Below are positions 1 to 8,274 of a stretch of 64,000 nucleotides of DNA, one piece after another (positions within the stretch are counted from its first letter, which is position 1; every line of letters begins with the position of its first letter). A program made the translations under genes and the position numbers. The stretch spans positions 1 to 64,000 of the forward strand of contig JAZLFM010000044.1 of NCBI GenBank assembly GCA_045615765.1. The letters are read 5' to 3'. This DNA is from UBA1715 sp045615765 (GTDB taxonomy: Bacteria > Bacteroidota > Bacteroidia > Bacteroidales > UBA1715). A model generated the notes under the pieces. That model made no database searches. It was not told the origin of the DNA and saw only the letters and a program-made list of their open reading frames with translations.

Positions 1-66
1 TAAAGTTGTTTTTCCACTTCCGAGGTAACCGGTAAGAAGTACAACTGGAGTTATTTTTTGTTGCAT
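1..66 (-). CDS. CobW/G3E-family GTPase, N-terminal fragment
   Basis: Only the first 22 codons lie in the window; the gene runs off the left edge. Read on the minus strand from an ATG at 64-66, the protein starts MQQKITPVVLLTGYLGSG and continues KTTL. GYLGSGKTT is the P-loop found at the N-terminus of CobW/YeiR-type G3E GTPases, which are metal chaperones or insert cofactors into metalloenzymes. Its start lies 7 bases downstream of the trxB stop, so the two are probably co-transcribed. Which metal or target protein it serves cannot be told from this fragment. Confidence 0.75.
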   Translation of the reverse strand, partial: MQQKITPVVLLTGYLGSGKTTL

Positions 67-73
67 TGTATGT

Positions 74-1009
74 TTATTTAGATTGTAAATAATGTTCCGC
101 GTCGAGTGCTGCCTTGCAACCAGATGCTGCAGCTGTGATTGCTTGACGATATGTTGGGTCTTGCACATCTCCACAAGCGAATACACCTTGGATGTTTGTT
201 TTTGCTCCCTTGCCTTCAGTTACAATGTAACCATTTTCGTCTAGTGTAATTTGACCTTTGAAAATGTCGGTGTTTGGTTTGTGTCCGATTGCAAGGAATA
301 GTCCGTCAACATCAATTGTAACTTCTTCTTTGCCTTGTTTCTCTAAACGAAGACCTGTTACAAATGATTCGTTTCCGAGTACTTCTTTTGTTACATGTTC
401 AAAAAGAATCTCTACGTTTGGTGTGTTCATAATTCGTTCTTGTAGCACTTTTGACGCACGTAGGTAATCCTTGCGTACAATTAAATATACTTTTGCTGCA
501 AGTCCCGACAAGTATAAAGCATCACCAACAGCGGTGTCACCGCCACCAACAACAGCCACTGTTTTTTTTCTGTAGAAAAATCCGTCGCATACAGCACACG
601 CCGAAACTCCACCTCCTAATTCTCGATATTTTCGTTCACTTTCCAACCCGAGATAGCGTGCAGATGCGCCTGTAGCTATAATTACAACATTTGCAGTGAT
701 TTCCAAATTGTCGTCGATAATTACTTTTTTTTCTGTGTCGCTAAGTTGAACAGAAGTTGCTACGCCATCACGAATATCTGCACCAAATTTCAAAGCTTGG
801 TTACGGATGTCCTCCATCATGGCCATACCATTTACACCTTCAGGATATCCCGGAAAATTTTCAACCTCACTTGTCGTTGTAAGTTGACCGCCACTTTGAA
901 AACCTTCGTATAAAACTGGTTGTAAATTCGCTCTTGATGCATAGATTGCAGCTGTGTAACCTGCTGGTCCACTGCCTATTATTAAACAATTTACTGATTC
1001 TTTGTTCAT
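74..1009 (-). CDS. trxB: Thioredoxin-disulfide reductase
   Basis: FAD- and NADPH-dependent enzyme that reduces thioredoxin in the cytoplasm. The 311-residue length is normal for the low-molecular-weight bacterial type. The N-terminal FAD-binding motif GSGPAG is at residues 12-17. The redox pair C-A-V-C is at 138-141, and a second dinucleotide site (GGGDTA) follows near residue 155. The C-terminal GxFACGDV motif near residue 275 closes the FAD domain. The start codon at 1007-1009 is preceded by a short AAGG stretch. It is the leading gene of a minus-strand pair with the CobW-type GTPase and is divergent from the GH44-like gene. Confidence 0.97.
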   Translation of the reverse strand: MNKESVNCLIIGSGPAGYTAAIYASRANLQPVLYEGFQSGGQLTTTSEVENFPGYPEGVNGMAMMEDIRNQALKFGADIRDGVATSVQLSDTEKKVIIDDNLEITANVVIIATGASARYLGLESERKYRELGGGVSACAVCDGFFYRKKTVAVVGGGDTAVGDALYLSGLAAKVYLIVRKDYLRASKVLQERIMNTPNVEILFEHVTKEVLGNESFVTGLRLEKQGKEEVTIDVDGLFLAIGHKPNTDIFKGQITLDENGYIVTEGKGAKTNIQGVFACGDVQDPTYRQAITAAASGCKAALDAEHYLQSK

Positions 1010-1100
1010 CCTTTTGTTGTCTTTATTTTGTGGGTTAAAGGTAATAGATTTTTAAGAGTTTTTCTATTTGAAATCATTATTTCCATAAATAAAATTATCG

Positions 1101-1108
1101 TATTTTTG
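1101..1108 (+). promoter_or_regulatory. Bacteroidetes -7 element upstream of the GH44-like gene
   Basis: TATTTTTG matches the Bacteroidetes -7 consensus TAnnTTTG exactly. It lies 22 bases before the ATG at 1131. No clear TTTG -33 element is seen at 18-20 bases upstream, only an AT-rich stretch. Low-complexity AT sequence can produce such matches by chance. Confidence 0.45.
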
Positions 1109-1130
1109 TAGAGTATATATTAATTTAAAA

Positions 1131-3041
1131 ATGATATCTGTGAAAAATTATATTTTGTTGTTGATGATGCTTTTTGCATCGTTGTATGGTTTTTGCCAAG
1201 TCTCAGTTTCAATTAATGCAGAAGAAGAAAATCGTTCAATTTCTCCTTATTTGTATGCAAGAAATAGTGCAATAAATAAAGTGGAGAATGCAAAGGCCGA
1301 TTTGCAGTTGGCAAAGGAAGCGGGTATAAATATGACTCGTCAGAATAATGGTAATAATGCCACTAACTATAATTGGCGTAAAAAATTAACTTGTCACCCT
1401 GATTGGTACAACAATGTATATGCGTGTGATTGGGATGCTGTTGCTCAAAGTTTGAACACTATTTCTCCAACAATGCAGGGAATGTTCGCTTTCCAATTGT
1501 GTGGTCGTGTGGCTAGTACTAATGCCTATAATTTTAATGATTGGGAATATAATCGTTCGCAACGCTGGGAAGGTTGTTCGAAAAATTTATGTGGTGGAGG
1601 TTCATTTACAAAAAATAGTGACGGGTCATATTCGTTTACAAATGGAGACTATCATTTATATACTCAGGAATGGCCTATGGATTCATCGGTAGCTATTTTG
1701 AATCATTGGAAGGATGATTTGAAGTTAGATTTGAATCAATTCAAATATTGGAATATGGATAATGAGTTTGAAATATGGGGTTCTACTCATGATGATATTT
1801 TTTCTGTAGTAAATGATGAGGTCTATGAAATGATGATGCAAAATTATTTTGCAGCGGTAAAAGCAGCTAGAAAATTGTACCCTAATATAAAAATAACGGG
1901 ACCTGTTGCGGCTTCGGAATGGACGTGGTTCTCTCCATCAGGAGGAATGCCTACTTATAAGGGTGTGAAATATACTTGGCTTGAATATTTTATACTTCGT
2001 TGTGCAGAGGAAGAAAAGGCTAGTGGTGTGAAAATGATAGATGTGATTGATTTACATAACTATCCTGAAGACAATACTGTTGCAGATATCCTTCAAACGC
2101 ATAGAATGTATTGGGATAAAAACTTTAATTATCCTAAGGCAAATGGTGTAAAACAAGTGAATGCGCCAAAGGGTAAAACCTGGGATAATACAATAACAAC
2201 AGAGTGTATATTTGTGCGTTGCCAAGAATGGATAGACAAATACTTCGGAAAAGGGTATGAAGTTTCATATGGAATTTCGGAATATAATACAAAAGATGTT
2301 TCGTCTAATAATGCTATGATTACGGCATTAGCATATGCATCGAATATAGGAGAAGGTGCTCGAAATGATATGGAATATTTCATTCCATGGAGTTGGAAGT
2401 ATGGTATGTGGGAGACGGTGCATTTGTTTTCTCGTTATGCGAAATCTATAAATGTTTCGGCGGTTTCAAGTGATGAAGCTATGGTTTCGGCTTATACATC
2501 TAAAAATGAAAACAATGATTCTTTGACCATTATTTTTGTAAATCGTGCGTCAAATGCTATGCAAGTAGCAACGACAATAGAAAACTTTGCTGTAGAAAAT
2601 GGTGATTATGCCACTTATCAATTGGCAAATCTTCCCGATTCAAAAGAAACATTCGTGTCTCATACAAACAATGCCTTACAGCATTCTACTGTTGAAGTAA
2701 ATAATAATGCAATGGCAATTTCTTTGCCTGCATATTCTATGACAGCAGTTGTTTTGAATACTAAAACTGATATAGAAGAAAATCCTTCTACAGTAGCCCA
2801 AATTACAATGCCAAGTTGCACGATTTCTCCAAATCCTTGCGAAAAAGATGTGACAATTACAGCAAGTAAAAACATAAAAACAATTTCTATATTTAGTGTT
2901 GCTGGTTTATGTCAATCTGTTTATGCTGTAGATGCGTTAGAAGCTACGATTGATGTTTCATTATTGCAGTCGGGTATGTATGTCGCTAAAATTCAATATG
3001 TAGATAACTCTTTGGACATCAAACAATTTGTAAAGAAATAG
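1131..3041 (+). CDS. Secreted GH44-like endoglucanase with T9SS tail
   Basis: Likely cleaves beta-1,4-glucan or xyloglucan outside the cell. An N-terminal signal peptide ends near residue 22 (YGFCQ). The catalytic domain covers about residues 25-470. The NMDNE motif puts the presumed acid/base at Glu212, and GISEYN puts the nucleophile at Glu384. The 172-residue spacing and the intervening IDLHNYPE motif resemble GH44 enzymes. A beta-sandwich segment follows. The last ~75 residues, from ISPNPC to IKQFVKK, form a type A T9SS sorting domain, so the enzyme is probably exported through the secretion system encoded elsewhere in this window. Family assignment is by motif only. GH5, GH39 and GH51 share clan-level features, but the spacing fits GH44 best. 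Confidence 0.75.
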   Translation: MISVKNYILLLMMLFASLYGFCQVSVSINAEEENRSISPYLYARNSAINKVENAKADLQLAKEAGINMTRQNNGNNATNYNWRKKLTCHPDWYNNVYACDWDAVAQSLNTISPTMQGMFAFQLCGRVASTNAYNFNDWEYNRSQRWEGCSKNLCGGGSFTKNSDGSYSFTNGDYHLYTQEWPMDSSVAILNHWKDDLKLDLNQFKYWNMDNEFEIWGSTHDDIFSVVNDEVYEMMMQNYFAAVKAARKLYPNIKITGPVAASEWTWFSPSGGMPTYKGVKYTWLEYFILRCAEEEKASGVKMIDVIDLHNYPEDNTVADILQTHRMYWDKNFNYPKANGVKQVNAPKGKTWDNTITTECIFVRCQEWIDKYFGKGYEVSYGISEYNTKDVSSNNAMITALAYASNIGEGARNDMEYFIPWSWKYGMWETVHLFSRYAKSINVSAVSSDEAMVSAYTSKNENNDSLTIIFVNRASNAMQVATTIENFAVENGDYATYQLANLPDSKETFVSHTNNALQHSTVEVNNNAMAISLPAYSMTAVVLNTKTDIEENPSTVAQITMPSCTISPNPCEKDVTITASKNIKTISIFSVAGLCQSVYAVDALEATIDVSLLQSGMYVAKIQYVDNSLDIKQFVKK

Positions 3042-3070
3042 TTTGGTGAGTGAAAATAAATTTAAATACA

Positions 3071-3328
3071 ATGAAAAAGATACTTTTTTATTTCGGTGTA
3101 TGTCTTGTTGCAATTGCTTGTAAACCAACGCCAGAGAAGGTAAAACAAGATTGTTTAAACAATAAAGAATATGTAATCTTTTATGGTGAGCAAACACCTA
3201 TGTTTTGTGATTGCATTTATGGAAAGTTGAAAGAGATTGCCGATACAACAGATTTGTCTGAAGAAATTGTAGATTCGGTTACAGTTGAATGTGAGGCGGA
3301 ATATACAACGATGGATACAAACTTCTAG
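3071..3328 (+). CDS. Small cysteine-containing lipoprotein, unknown function
   Basis: The protein is 85 residues when started at ATG 3071, which gives a canonical MKKILFYF signal. An in-frame codon at 3050 would only add a non-signal extension. The lipobox (AIAC) predicts lipidation at about Cys17. The mature part is acidic and has four further cysteines (CLNN, CDC and a final C), which could form disulfides or bind metal. It follows the GH44-like gene by 29 bases, and its stop codon lies two bases before tRNA-Pro. I do not recognise the family. The signal and lipobox make a real gene likely. Confidence 0.65.
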   Translation: MKKILFYFGVCLVAIACKPTPEKVKQDCLNNKEYVIFYGEQTPMFCDCIYGKLKEIADTTDLSEEIVDSVTVECEAEYTTMDTNF

Positions 3329-3330
3329 TT

Positions 3331-3405
3331 CGGGGTATAGCTCAGCCCGGTAAGAGTGCGCGTCTGGGGGGCGTGAGGTCGCTGGTTCGAATCCAGTTAC
3401 CCCGA
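3331..3405 (+). tRNA. tRNA-Pro (anticodon GGG)
   Basis: A full cloverleaf can be folded by hand. The acceptor arms CGGGGTA and TACCCCG pair perfectly and the discriminator base is A. The D stem is GCTC/GAGT. The anticodon stem CGCGT/GCGTG holds a loop with GGG at positions 34-36. The T arm is GCTGG-TTCGAAT-CCAGT. The CCA end is not encoded. It sits two bases after the lipoprotein stop codon and just before a hairpin terminator. Confidence 0.97.
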
Positions 3406-3412
3406 CAAAGAA

Positions 3413-3440
3413 AAAGGATACCATTTGGTATCCTTTCTTT
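3413..3440. terminator. Bidirectional hairpin terminator
   Basis: A 10-base-pair perfect stem (3413-3422 with 3427-3436) encloses the loop ATTT. A T-rich run follows on the plus strand and an A-rich run precedes it. It can end both the tRNA transcript and the minus-strand ABC-F transcript, whose stop codon begins at 3441. Confidence 0.85.
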
Positions 3441-5342
3441 TTATCCGAGTTTGCTTACAAGTTCATCCCATTGTCCTGTTAATGCCTCGATTTGTTCTTG
3501 TAACTCAGCGTGTCGCTTGTAGTCGTCAGGTGAAACATTAGCGGAATCTTCAATGAATTTTAGATTTAGATTATATACTTCTGCTTCTAAATCTTGAATT
3601 TGTTTTTCGATTTTTTCTACCTGTGTTTGTAGTTTACGATTTTCTCTTTCTTTTTCTTTTTGTTGTTGGTAATCGATTTTTGAACTCGTTACTTTTTTCT
3701 CTTCTGCAGCAACAGGTTTTGCTGCTTGCATCATTTCTTGGTTCAATTGGTTCAAATAATCTTGTAAATCGCCCATCACTTCACGGATTGCCGTATTCTT
3801 AACTTCGTAGATATTTGTGGCAAGTCCGTTAAGGAAATCACGGTCGTGGGATACAAGAATAAGTGTTCCGTCGTATTTCAATAATGCGTTTTTCAAGACT
3901 TCTTTGGATTGGATATCCAAGTGGTTCGTTGGCTCATCGAGAATAAGAAGGTTATATGGTTGCAACATTAGTTTTGCCATAGCAAGACGGTTGCGTTCTC
4001 CTCCAGAAAGAACTTTCACTTTCTTGTCCACATCCTCGCCGCTAAAGAAGAACGCACCAAGAATGTCTCTGATTTTAGTACGAATGTCACCAACAGCAAT
4101 TCTATCTAAAGTATCGAAGACGGTTGCGTTTTCGTCAAGGATTTCATCTTGATTTTGTGCGAAATAACCAACATTTACATTATGTCCGAGTGTAATAGTA
4201 CCATCATAGTCTATTTCATTCAAAATGGTTTTTATAAATGTTGACTTACCTTCACCGTTCTTTCCTACCAAGGCAATTTTTTGTCCACGTTCAACTGCAA
4301 ACTCAACATCTTTTAAGATGGTCTTTTCACCATATTTTTTTGTGACCTTGTCTGCTTTTACTACAATTGTTCCTGAACGAGGTGCCGGAGGAAATTGAAT
4401 ATGGAAAGCGCCCGCTTCTTTTTTCTCGATTTCGATACGGTCGATTTTCTCAAGTTGTTTGATACGCGATTGTACTTGCACCGATTTGGTAGCTTTGTAA
4501 CGGAATCGTTCAATGAATTTTTCCGTGTCTTCAATCATTTTTTGTTGATTTTCGTAAGCCGCAAGTTGTTGCGCATATCTATCTTCTTTTAATACAAGAT
4601 ATTGTGAATATGGAGCAGGGTAAACCGTTAATTTGTTTACGCTGATTTCAAATGTCTTTTTCGTAACAGCGTCAAGAAAGCGACGGTCGTGGGAAATAAG
4701 GATAATTGCTCCGTGATATTGAACAAGGAATTTTTCCAACCACTGAATAGAAACAATATCCAAATGGTTTGTAGGTTCATCGAGAAGCAATACTTGTGGA
4801 CGACGTAAAAGAATTTTTACCAATTCGATACGCATTCTCCAACCACCACTGAATTCCGAGGTTTTTCTGTTGAAGTCAGAACGAGAAAATCCCAAACCCA
4901 TAAGCATTTGTTCCATTTCTCCTTCAACAGAACTGCCACCGTGCATTTCTAATTGATCCGAAAGTTCCGTAACTTGATGAATCAATTTAAGATATGCATC
5001 AGACTCGTAGTCAGTTCTTTCGGCAAGTTCTTGATTTATTTTATCTAATTTAGCCTGCATTGCATTTAATTCCTCGAAAGCACCACGAACTTCTTCCAAA
5101 ACGGTTTTCCCGTCTGAAACTTTCATGGTTTGTGGCAAATAGCCAACTTTCCAATCTGAGGAAATTACAACTTCACCTTCGGTAGGTTCGTCATGTTTCG
5201 CAATAATTTTTAATAATGTTGATTTTCCAGCACCATTTCTTCCGACAAGACCTACTTTGTCTTGGTCGGAAATCATTACCGAAACATTGTCAAAAAGAGT
5301 ATATCCGCCGAATCGTACGGCTAAATTGTTTATCGAAATCAT
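3441..5342 (-). CDS. ABC-F family ATPase
   Basis: Soluble tandem ATP-binding-cassette protein without membrane segments. ABC-F proteins act on the ribosome in translation control or antibiotic protection. The first cassette has a Walker A (GRNGAGKST) near residue 35, the signature SGGWRMR and Walker B LLLDEPTNHLD. The second has GKNGEGKST, SGGERNRLAM and LLILDEPTNHLD. A charged linker lies between the cassettes and a coiled coil fills about residues 560-630, as in the Uup/YdiF branch. The 633-residue length is normal. Its ATG overlaps the metF stop by one base (TAATG), indicating coupled translation. Confidence 0.93.
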   Translation of the reverse strand: MISINNLAVRFGGYTLFDNVSVMISDQDKVGLVGRNGAGKSTLLKIIAKHDEPTEGEVVISSDWKVGYLPQTMKVSDGKTVLEEVRGAFEELNAMQAKLDKINQELAERTDYESDAYLKLIHQVTELSDQLEMHGGSSVEGEMEQMLMGLGFSRSDFNRKTSEFSGGWRMRIELVKILLRRPQVLLLDEPTNHLDIVSIQWLEKFLVQYHGAIILISHDRRFLDAVTKKTFEISVNKLTVYPAPYSQYLVLKEDRYAQQLAAYENQQKMIEDTEKFIERFRYKATKSVQVQSRIKQLEKIDRIEIEKKEAGAFHIQFPPAPRSGTIVVKADKVTKKYGEKTILKDVEFAVERGQKIALVGKNGEGKSTFIKTILNEIDYDGTITLGHNVNVGYFAQNQDEILDENATVFDTLDRIAVGDIRTKIRDILGAFFFSGEDVDKKVKVLSGGERNRLAMAKLMLQPYNLLILDEPTNHLDIQSKEVLKNALLKYDGTLILVSHDRDFLNGLATNIYEVKNTAIREVMGDLQDYLNQLNQEMMQAAKPVAAEEKKVTSSKIDYQQQKEKERENRKLQTQVEKIEKQIQDLEAEVYNLNLKFIEDSANVSPDDYKRHAELQEQIEALTGQWDELVSKLG

Positions 5343-6271
5343 TAATAGATTGCTTTTGCTATTTCTACTACTTGAGAAGGGTCTGAGTATGTAAACCAGT
5401 GAATCAAAGGTACACCGAATTTCGCTAATTCATTTGCTTGATATATGGCCCATTCTGTTCCTACTTTTGCTGCGTCGGCATCGCTTTTACATAGACGAAG
5501 TTCTTTTTCAAATTCTGCAGGAATATGACAAGCGAAGATTTTAGGCAATACATCAACTTGGCTCATAAATCCAATTGGTTTTATACCTGGAATAATAGGA
5601 ACATTGATGCCTACGTTTCTGCATTTTTCAACAAAATCGTAATATTTTTGGTTGTCGAAAAACATCTGGGTTACAATATATTGCGCTCCCGCATCAACTT
5701 TTGCTTTAAGATTTAGAATATCTTCATCTAGTGAAGGAGCAGAATAATGTTTTTCTGGATATCCGGCAACACCACAATGGAAGTTTGTAGCAGCAGAAGA
5801 ATTAGCTTGTTCGTCGTCGATATATTTACCATGGTTCATATCGTTGATTTGACGCAACAAGTCAACTGCATAGCGGTTTCCGCCTACTTCAGGTTGGTAG
5901 TTCTCTTTGTTTCTGCCGTCACCACGAAGTACTAAAAGGTTTTCTATACCTAAATAATCAAGGTCGATAAGTACATATTCAGTTTCTTCGCGCGTAAATC
6001 CGCCACAAAGAATATGAGGAACAACAGGTATGTTGTATTTGTTTTTTATTGTAGCAGCAACAGCGACTGTCCCAGGACGCTTACGGGTGCGTTTCCCGTT
6101 TTTGTCGTATTGTTCGCAGTGTGTTGTGATATTGATAAACTGTGGGTTGAATTCCAATAAAGGATTTATTGTTCCAAAAATACCATCAAGACCTTTCCCT
6201 TTTAATGGAGGTAAAACTTCGAAAGAAAATAAAGGTTTGTTAGAGTTTTGTATAATGTTGGCAATATTCAT
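5342..6271 (-). CDS. metF: 5,10-methylenetetrahydrofolate reductase
   Basis: FAD-dependent enzyme that makes 5-methyltetrahydrofolate for methionine synthesis. The 309-residue single-domain form is the bacterial MetF type. The early motif FEVLPPLKGKG, the NITTHCE strand and the LLVLRGD segment near residue 115 are typical of the flavin barrel. The segment IVTQMFFD near residue 200 is also conserved. Between the dapF stop and the metF start lies a perfect hairpin. Confidence 0.95.
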   Translation of the reverse strand: MNIANIIQNSNKPLFSFEVLPPLKGKGLDGIFGTINPLLEFNPQFINITTHCEQYDKNGKRTRKRPGTVAVAATIKNKYNIPVVPHILCGGFTREETEYVLIDLDYLGIENLLVLRGDGRNKENYQPEVGGNRYAVDLLRQINDMNHGKYIDDEQANSSAATNFHCGVAGYPEKHYSAPSLDEDILNLKAKVDAGAQYIVTQMFFDNQKYYDFVEKCRNVGINVPIIPGIKPIGFMSQVDVLPKIFACHIPAEFEKELRLCKSDADAAKVGTEWAIYQANELAKFGVPLIHWFTYSDPSQVVEIAKAIY

Positions 6272-6285
6272 ATCGGGGGACGTTA

Positions 6286-6311
6286 AAGGAGATGTATGGC
6301 TACATCTCCTT
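6286..6311 (-). terminator. Hairpin between dapF and metF
   Basis: A perfect 11-base-pair stem (6286-6296 with 6301-6311) encloses a four-base loop. On the minus strand it follows the dapF stop and is trailed by only three T residues. It could be a weak terminator for the dapF transcript or a structured metF leader. The sequence alone does not separate the two. Confidence 0.5.
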
Positions 6312-6326
6312 AATTATTGTTTTTAC

Positions 6327-7190
6327 TTAATTTTTCTTGACCATTTCGTCGCAGAAAATACCTGAACAAATTTCTTCAACAGGACCAGTCATTTTTATGT
6401 TCCATTCTTCGTCGATAGAAATTTGAAGTTCGCCACCTGGCATTTTGATAGTAACATCTTTATCTACCAAGTTGTTTTTGCGCATAGCAGAAGCAACAGC
6501 ACACGATGAACTTCCAGAAGCAAGTGTGTTACCAACACCGCGTTCCCAAATTTTTATTTCAACAAGGTTACGATTTACAACATGTGCAAATTGAACATTT
6601 GTTCTATTAGGGAACATTTTATCTGTTTCGATAATAGGACCATATTTCAAAAGTTCTTCTTGATTCAACTCGTCACGGAAAACAACGCAATGTGGATTTC
6701 CAACAGAAACGCAGTTGATTCTAAATTCTTTTCCGCCGAATGTTACAGGTTCGTTAATACATTCTTCTTTTTCGAAATTTACCGGTACGTTTTTCGCAAT
6801 GAAATTTGCTTTACCCATATCCACACGTACTTTGATAGCTTTACCTGCTGCGTTTTTTTCAAGAATTTCACAGTGTATTAAACGACCAAGAATATCAACC
6901 GTGAATTTGTCGGAAGAAAGATAATTGTAGTCGTGAAGGAATTTGCTGAAAATTCTAAGACCATTACCGCAGTTCTCTGCTATAGAAGCATCGGTATTGT
7001 AGATTTTTAATCCAAAGTCGGCAATTTGTGAAGGAACTTTTAAAAGAATTCCGTTTGAACCAACACCAAAGTGTAAGTCACAAATACGTTTTACAACTTC
7101 ATCAGTAAGGTCAAAATCTATTTTATCACCATCAATCACGATATAGCAGTTACCTAAACCGTGAGATTTTACGTAAAAATTAGTTTCCAT
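6327..7190 (-). CDS. dapF: Diaminopimelate epimerase family protein
   Basis: Converts LL- to meso-diaminopimelate for lysine and peptidoglycan synthesis by a two-cysteine mechanism. The first catalytic Cys is at residue 74 in NCGNGLR and the second at Cys230. The second site reads ASGSSSCA rather than the usual ACGTGACA, an unusual but cysteine-preserving variant. The length of 287 residues is slightly above the usual ~275. Its start codon overlaps the Ldh2-family stop by one base. Because of the altered motif and the dehydrogenase partner, another amino-acid epimerase activity is possible. Confidence 0.85.
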   Translation of the reverse strand: METNFYVKSHGLGNCYIVIDGDKIDFDLTDEVVKRICDLHFGVGSNGILLKVPSQIADFGLKIYNTDASIAENCGNGLRIFSKFLHDYNYLSSDKFTVDILGRLIHCEILEKNAAGKAIKVRVDMGKANFIAKNVPVNFEKEECINEPVTFGGKEFRINCVSVGNPHCVVFRDELNQEELLKYGPIIETDKMFPNRTNVQFAHVVNRNLVEIKIWERGVGNTLASGSSSCAVASAMRKNNLVDKDVTIKMPGGELQISIDEEWNIKMTGPVEEICSGIFCDEMVKKN

Positions 7191-8272
7191 TATAAAGTAA
7201 CATTAAATGTTTTTGCAATATCTTGTAAGTCTTCAACAACAGGCATCAACAAAGGAATACCAGTTTTCATTCTCTCTATAGTGTTTTCTCTTTCTGGGTC
7301 TCCAGGAATAATAATATGTTCATGGCCTTCTACAGGAGCACAGTTACGCATAGCTTCAATCCAGTTGTCCATATGTTTTTTGAAGTCGTCAACAGGACGG
7401 AATGCATCTACACGCATAGCACCAACAATGTGGCCGATACCTTTTCCTACTAAATCTTCACGTGGTTGCATAAAAGCAAGGAATGGAGGAACCCAAGGAC
7501 CATAATTTGCACCAGAAAGAACGGCACACATAATATCTACGATTGAGCCAAGGCAGAAACCTTTATGGCTACTATGTTCACGGTCGGAACCAAGTGGAAG
7601 AAGCATTCCACCTTTTTTCAAACCGAAAGAATCTGTTGTTGGATTTCCATCTTTATCTTGGATCCATCCTTGTGGCGCGTCTTCGCCTTTTCTTTGAAGG
7701 ATTTCAAGTTTACCAACAGCAGTCGCAGTTGTAGCAAAGTCAGCAACCATGTTTGGTTGTTTTCCTGTAGGGAAAGCTACAGCGATAGGGTTTGTCCCTA
7801 ACATTTTTTGTTTAGAGAAAGTAGGAGCTGTTGTTGGGGTTGCATTTGTAGAAGCAAATCCAATCATATCGTGTTCAAGTGCCATCATTGCGTGGTAACC
7901 TGCGATACCAAAATGGTTGGAGTTATTGATTGCAACAAAACCACAACCAACGTTTTTAGCTTTTTCTATGGCAATTTGCATTGCTTTTGGAGCGACAACC
8001 AACCCTAAACCATTATCTCCGTCGATAGTTGCAGTTGAAGGAGTTTCGTGTTCAATTTTTAGTTTTGGTTGTGGATTCATTCTGTTTGCTTTCCAAAGGT
8101 TGATGTAGCCTCGTAGGCGAGCAACACCATGCGAGTCAACACCGCGAAGGTCTGCAGTTAAAAGAACATCCGATGCCAATAAAGCATCTTCATGTGAATG
8201 TCCAATTGCTTCAAGAACATTTGTCGTGAATGCACGCAAGCGTTCATATTCAAAAGATTGCGTATTTGCCAT
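7190..8272 (-). CDS. Malate/L-lactate dehydrogenase family (Ldh2) oxidoreductase
   Basis: NAD(P)-dependent dehydrogenase of the Ldh2/MDH2 family, which is unrelated to classical Rossmann-fold LDH. The family includes malate, sulfolactate, ureidoglycolate and delta1-piperideine-2-carboxylate oxidoreductases. The family motif DSHG with its catalytic His is near residue 48, NSNHFG near residue 120, and GTNPIAVAFP near residue 160. The 360-residue length is normal. Its stop overlaps the dapF start (TAATG), so the two are translationally coupled. The substrate cannot be assigned from sequence; malate is the common default. Confidence 0.85.
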   Translation of the reverse strand: MANTQSFEYERLRAFTTNVLEAIGHSHEDALLASDVLLTADLRGVDSHGVARLRGYINLWKANRMNPQPKLKIEHETPSTATIDGDNGLGLVVAPKAMQIAIEKAKNVGCGFVAINNSNHFGIAGYHAMMALEHDMIGFASTNATPTTAPTFSKQKMLGTNPIAVAFPTGKQPNMVADFATTATAVGKLEILQRKGEDAPQGWIQDKDGNPTTDSFGLKKGGMLLPLGSDREHSSHKGFCLGSIVDIMCAVLSGANYGPWVPPFLAFMQPREDLVGKGIGHIVGAMRVDAFRPVDDFKKHMDNWIEAMRNCAPVEGHEHIIIPGDPERENTIERMKTGIPLLMPVVEDLQDIAKTFNVTL

Positions 8273-8274
8273 AT

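Noticed and set aside
3155..3424. Minus-strand frame with VTGFEPATSRPPDAHSY-like sequence
   Set aside because: It is the antisense of tRNA-Pro and the lipoprotein gene; this translated-tRNA pattern is a well-known false gene.
6030..6365. 111-codon plus-strand frame across the metF-dapF gap
   Set aside because: Antisense of metF and spans a perfect hairpin; no family features.
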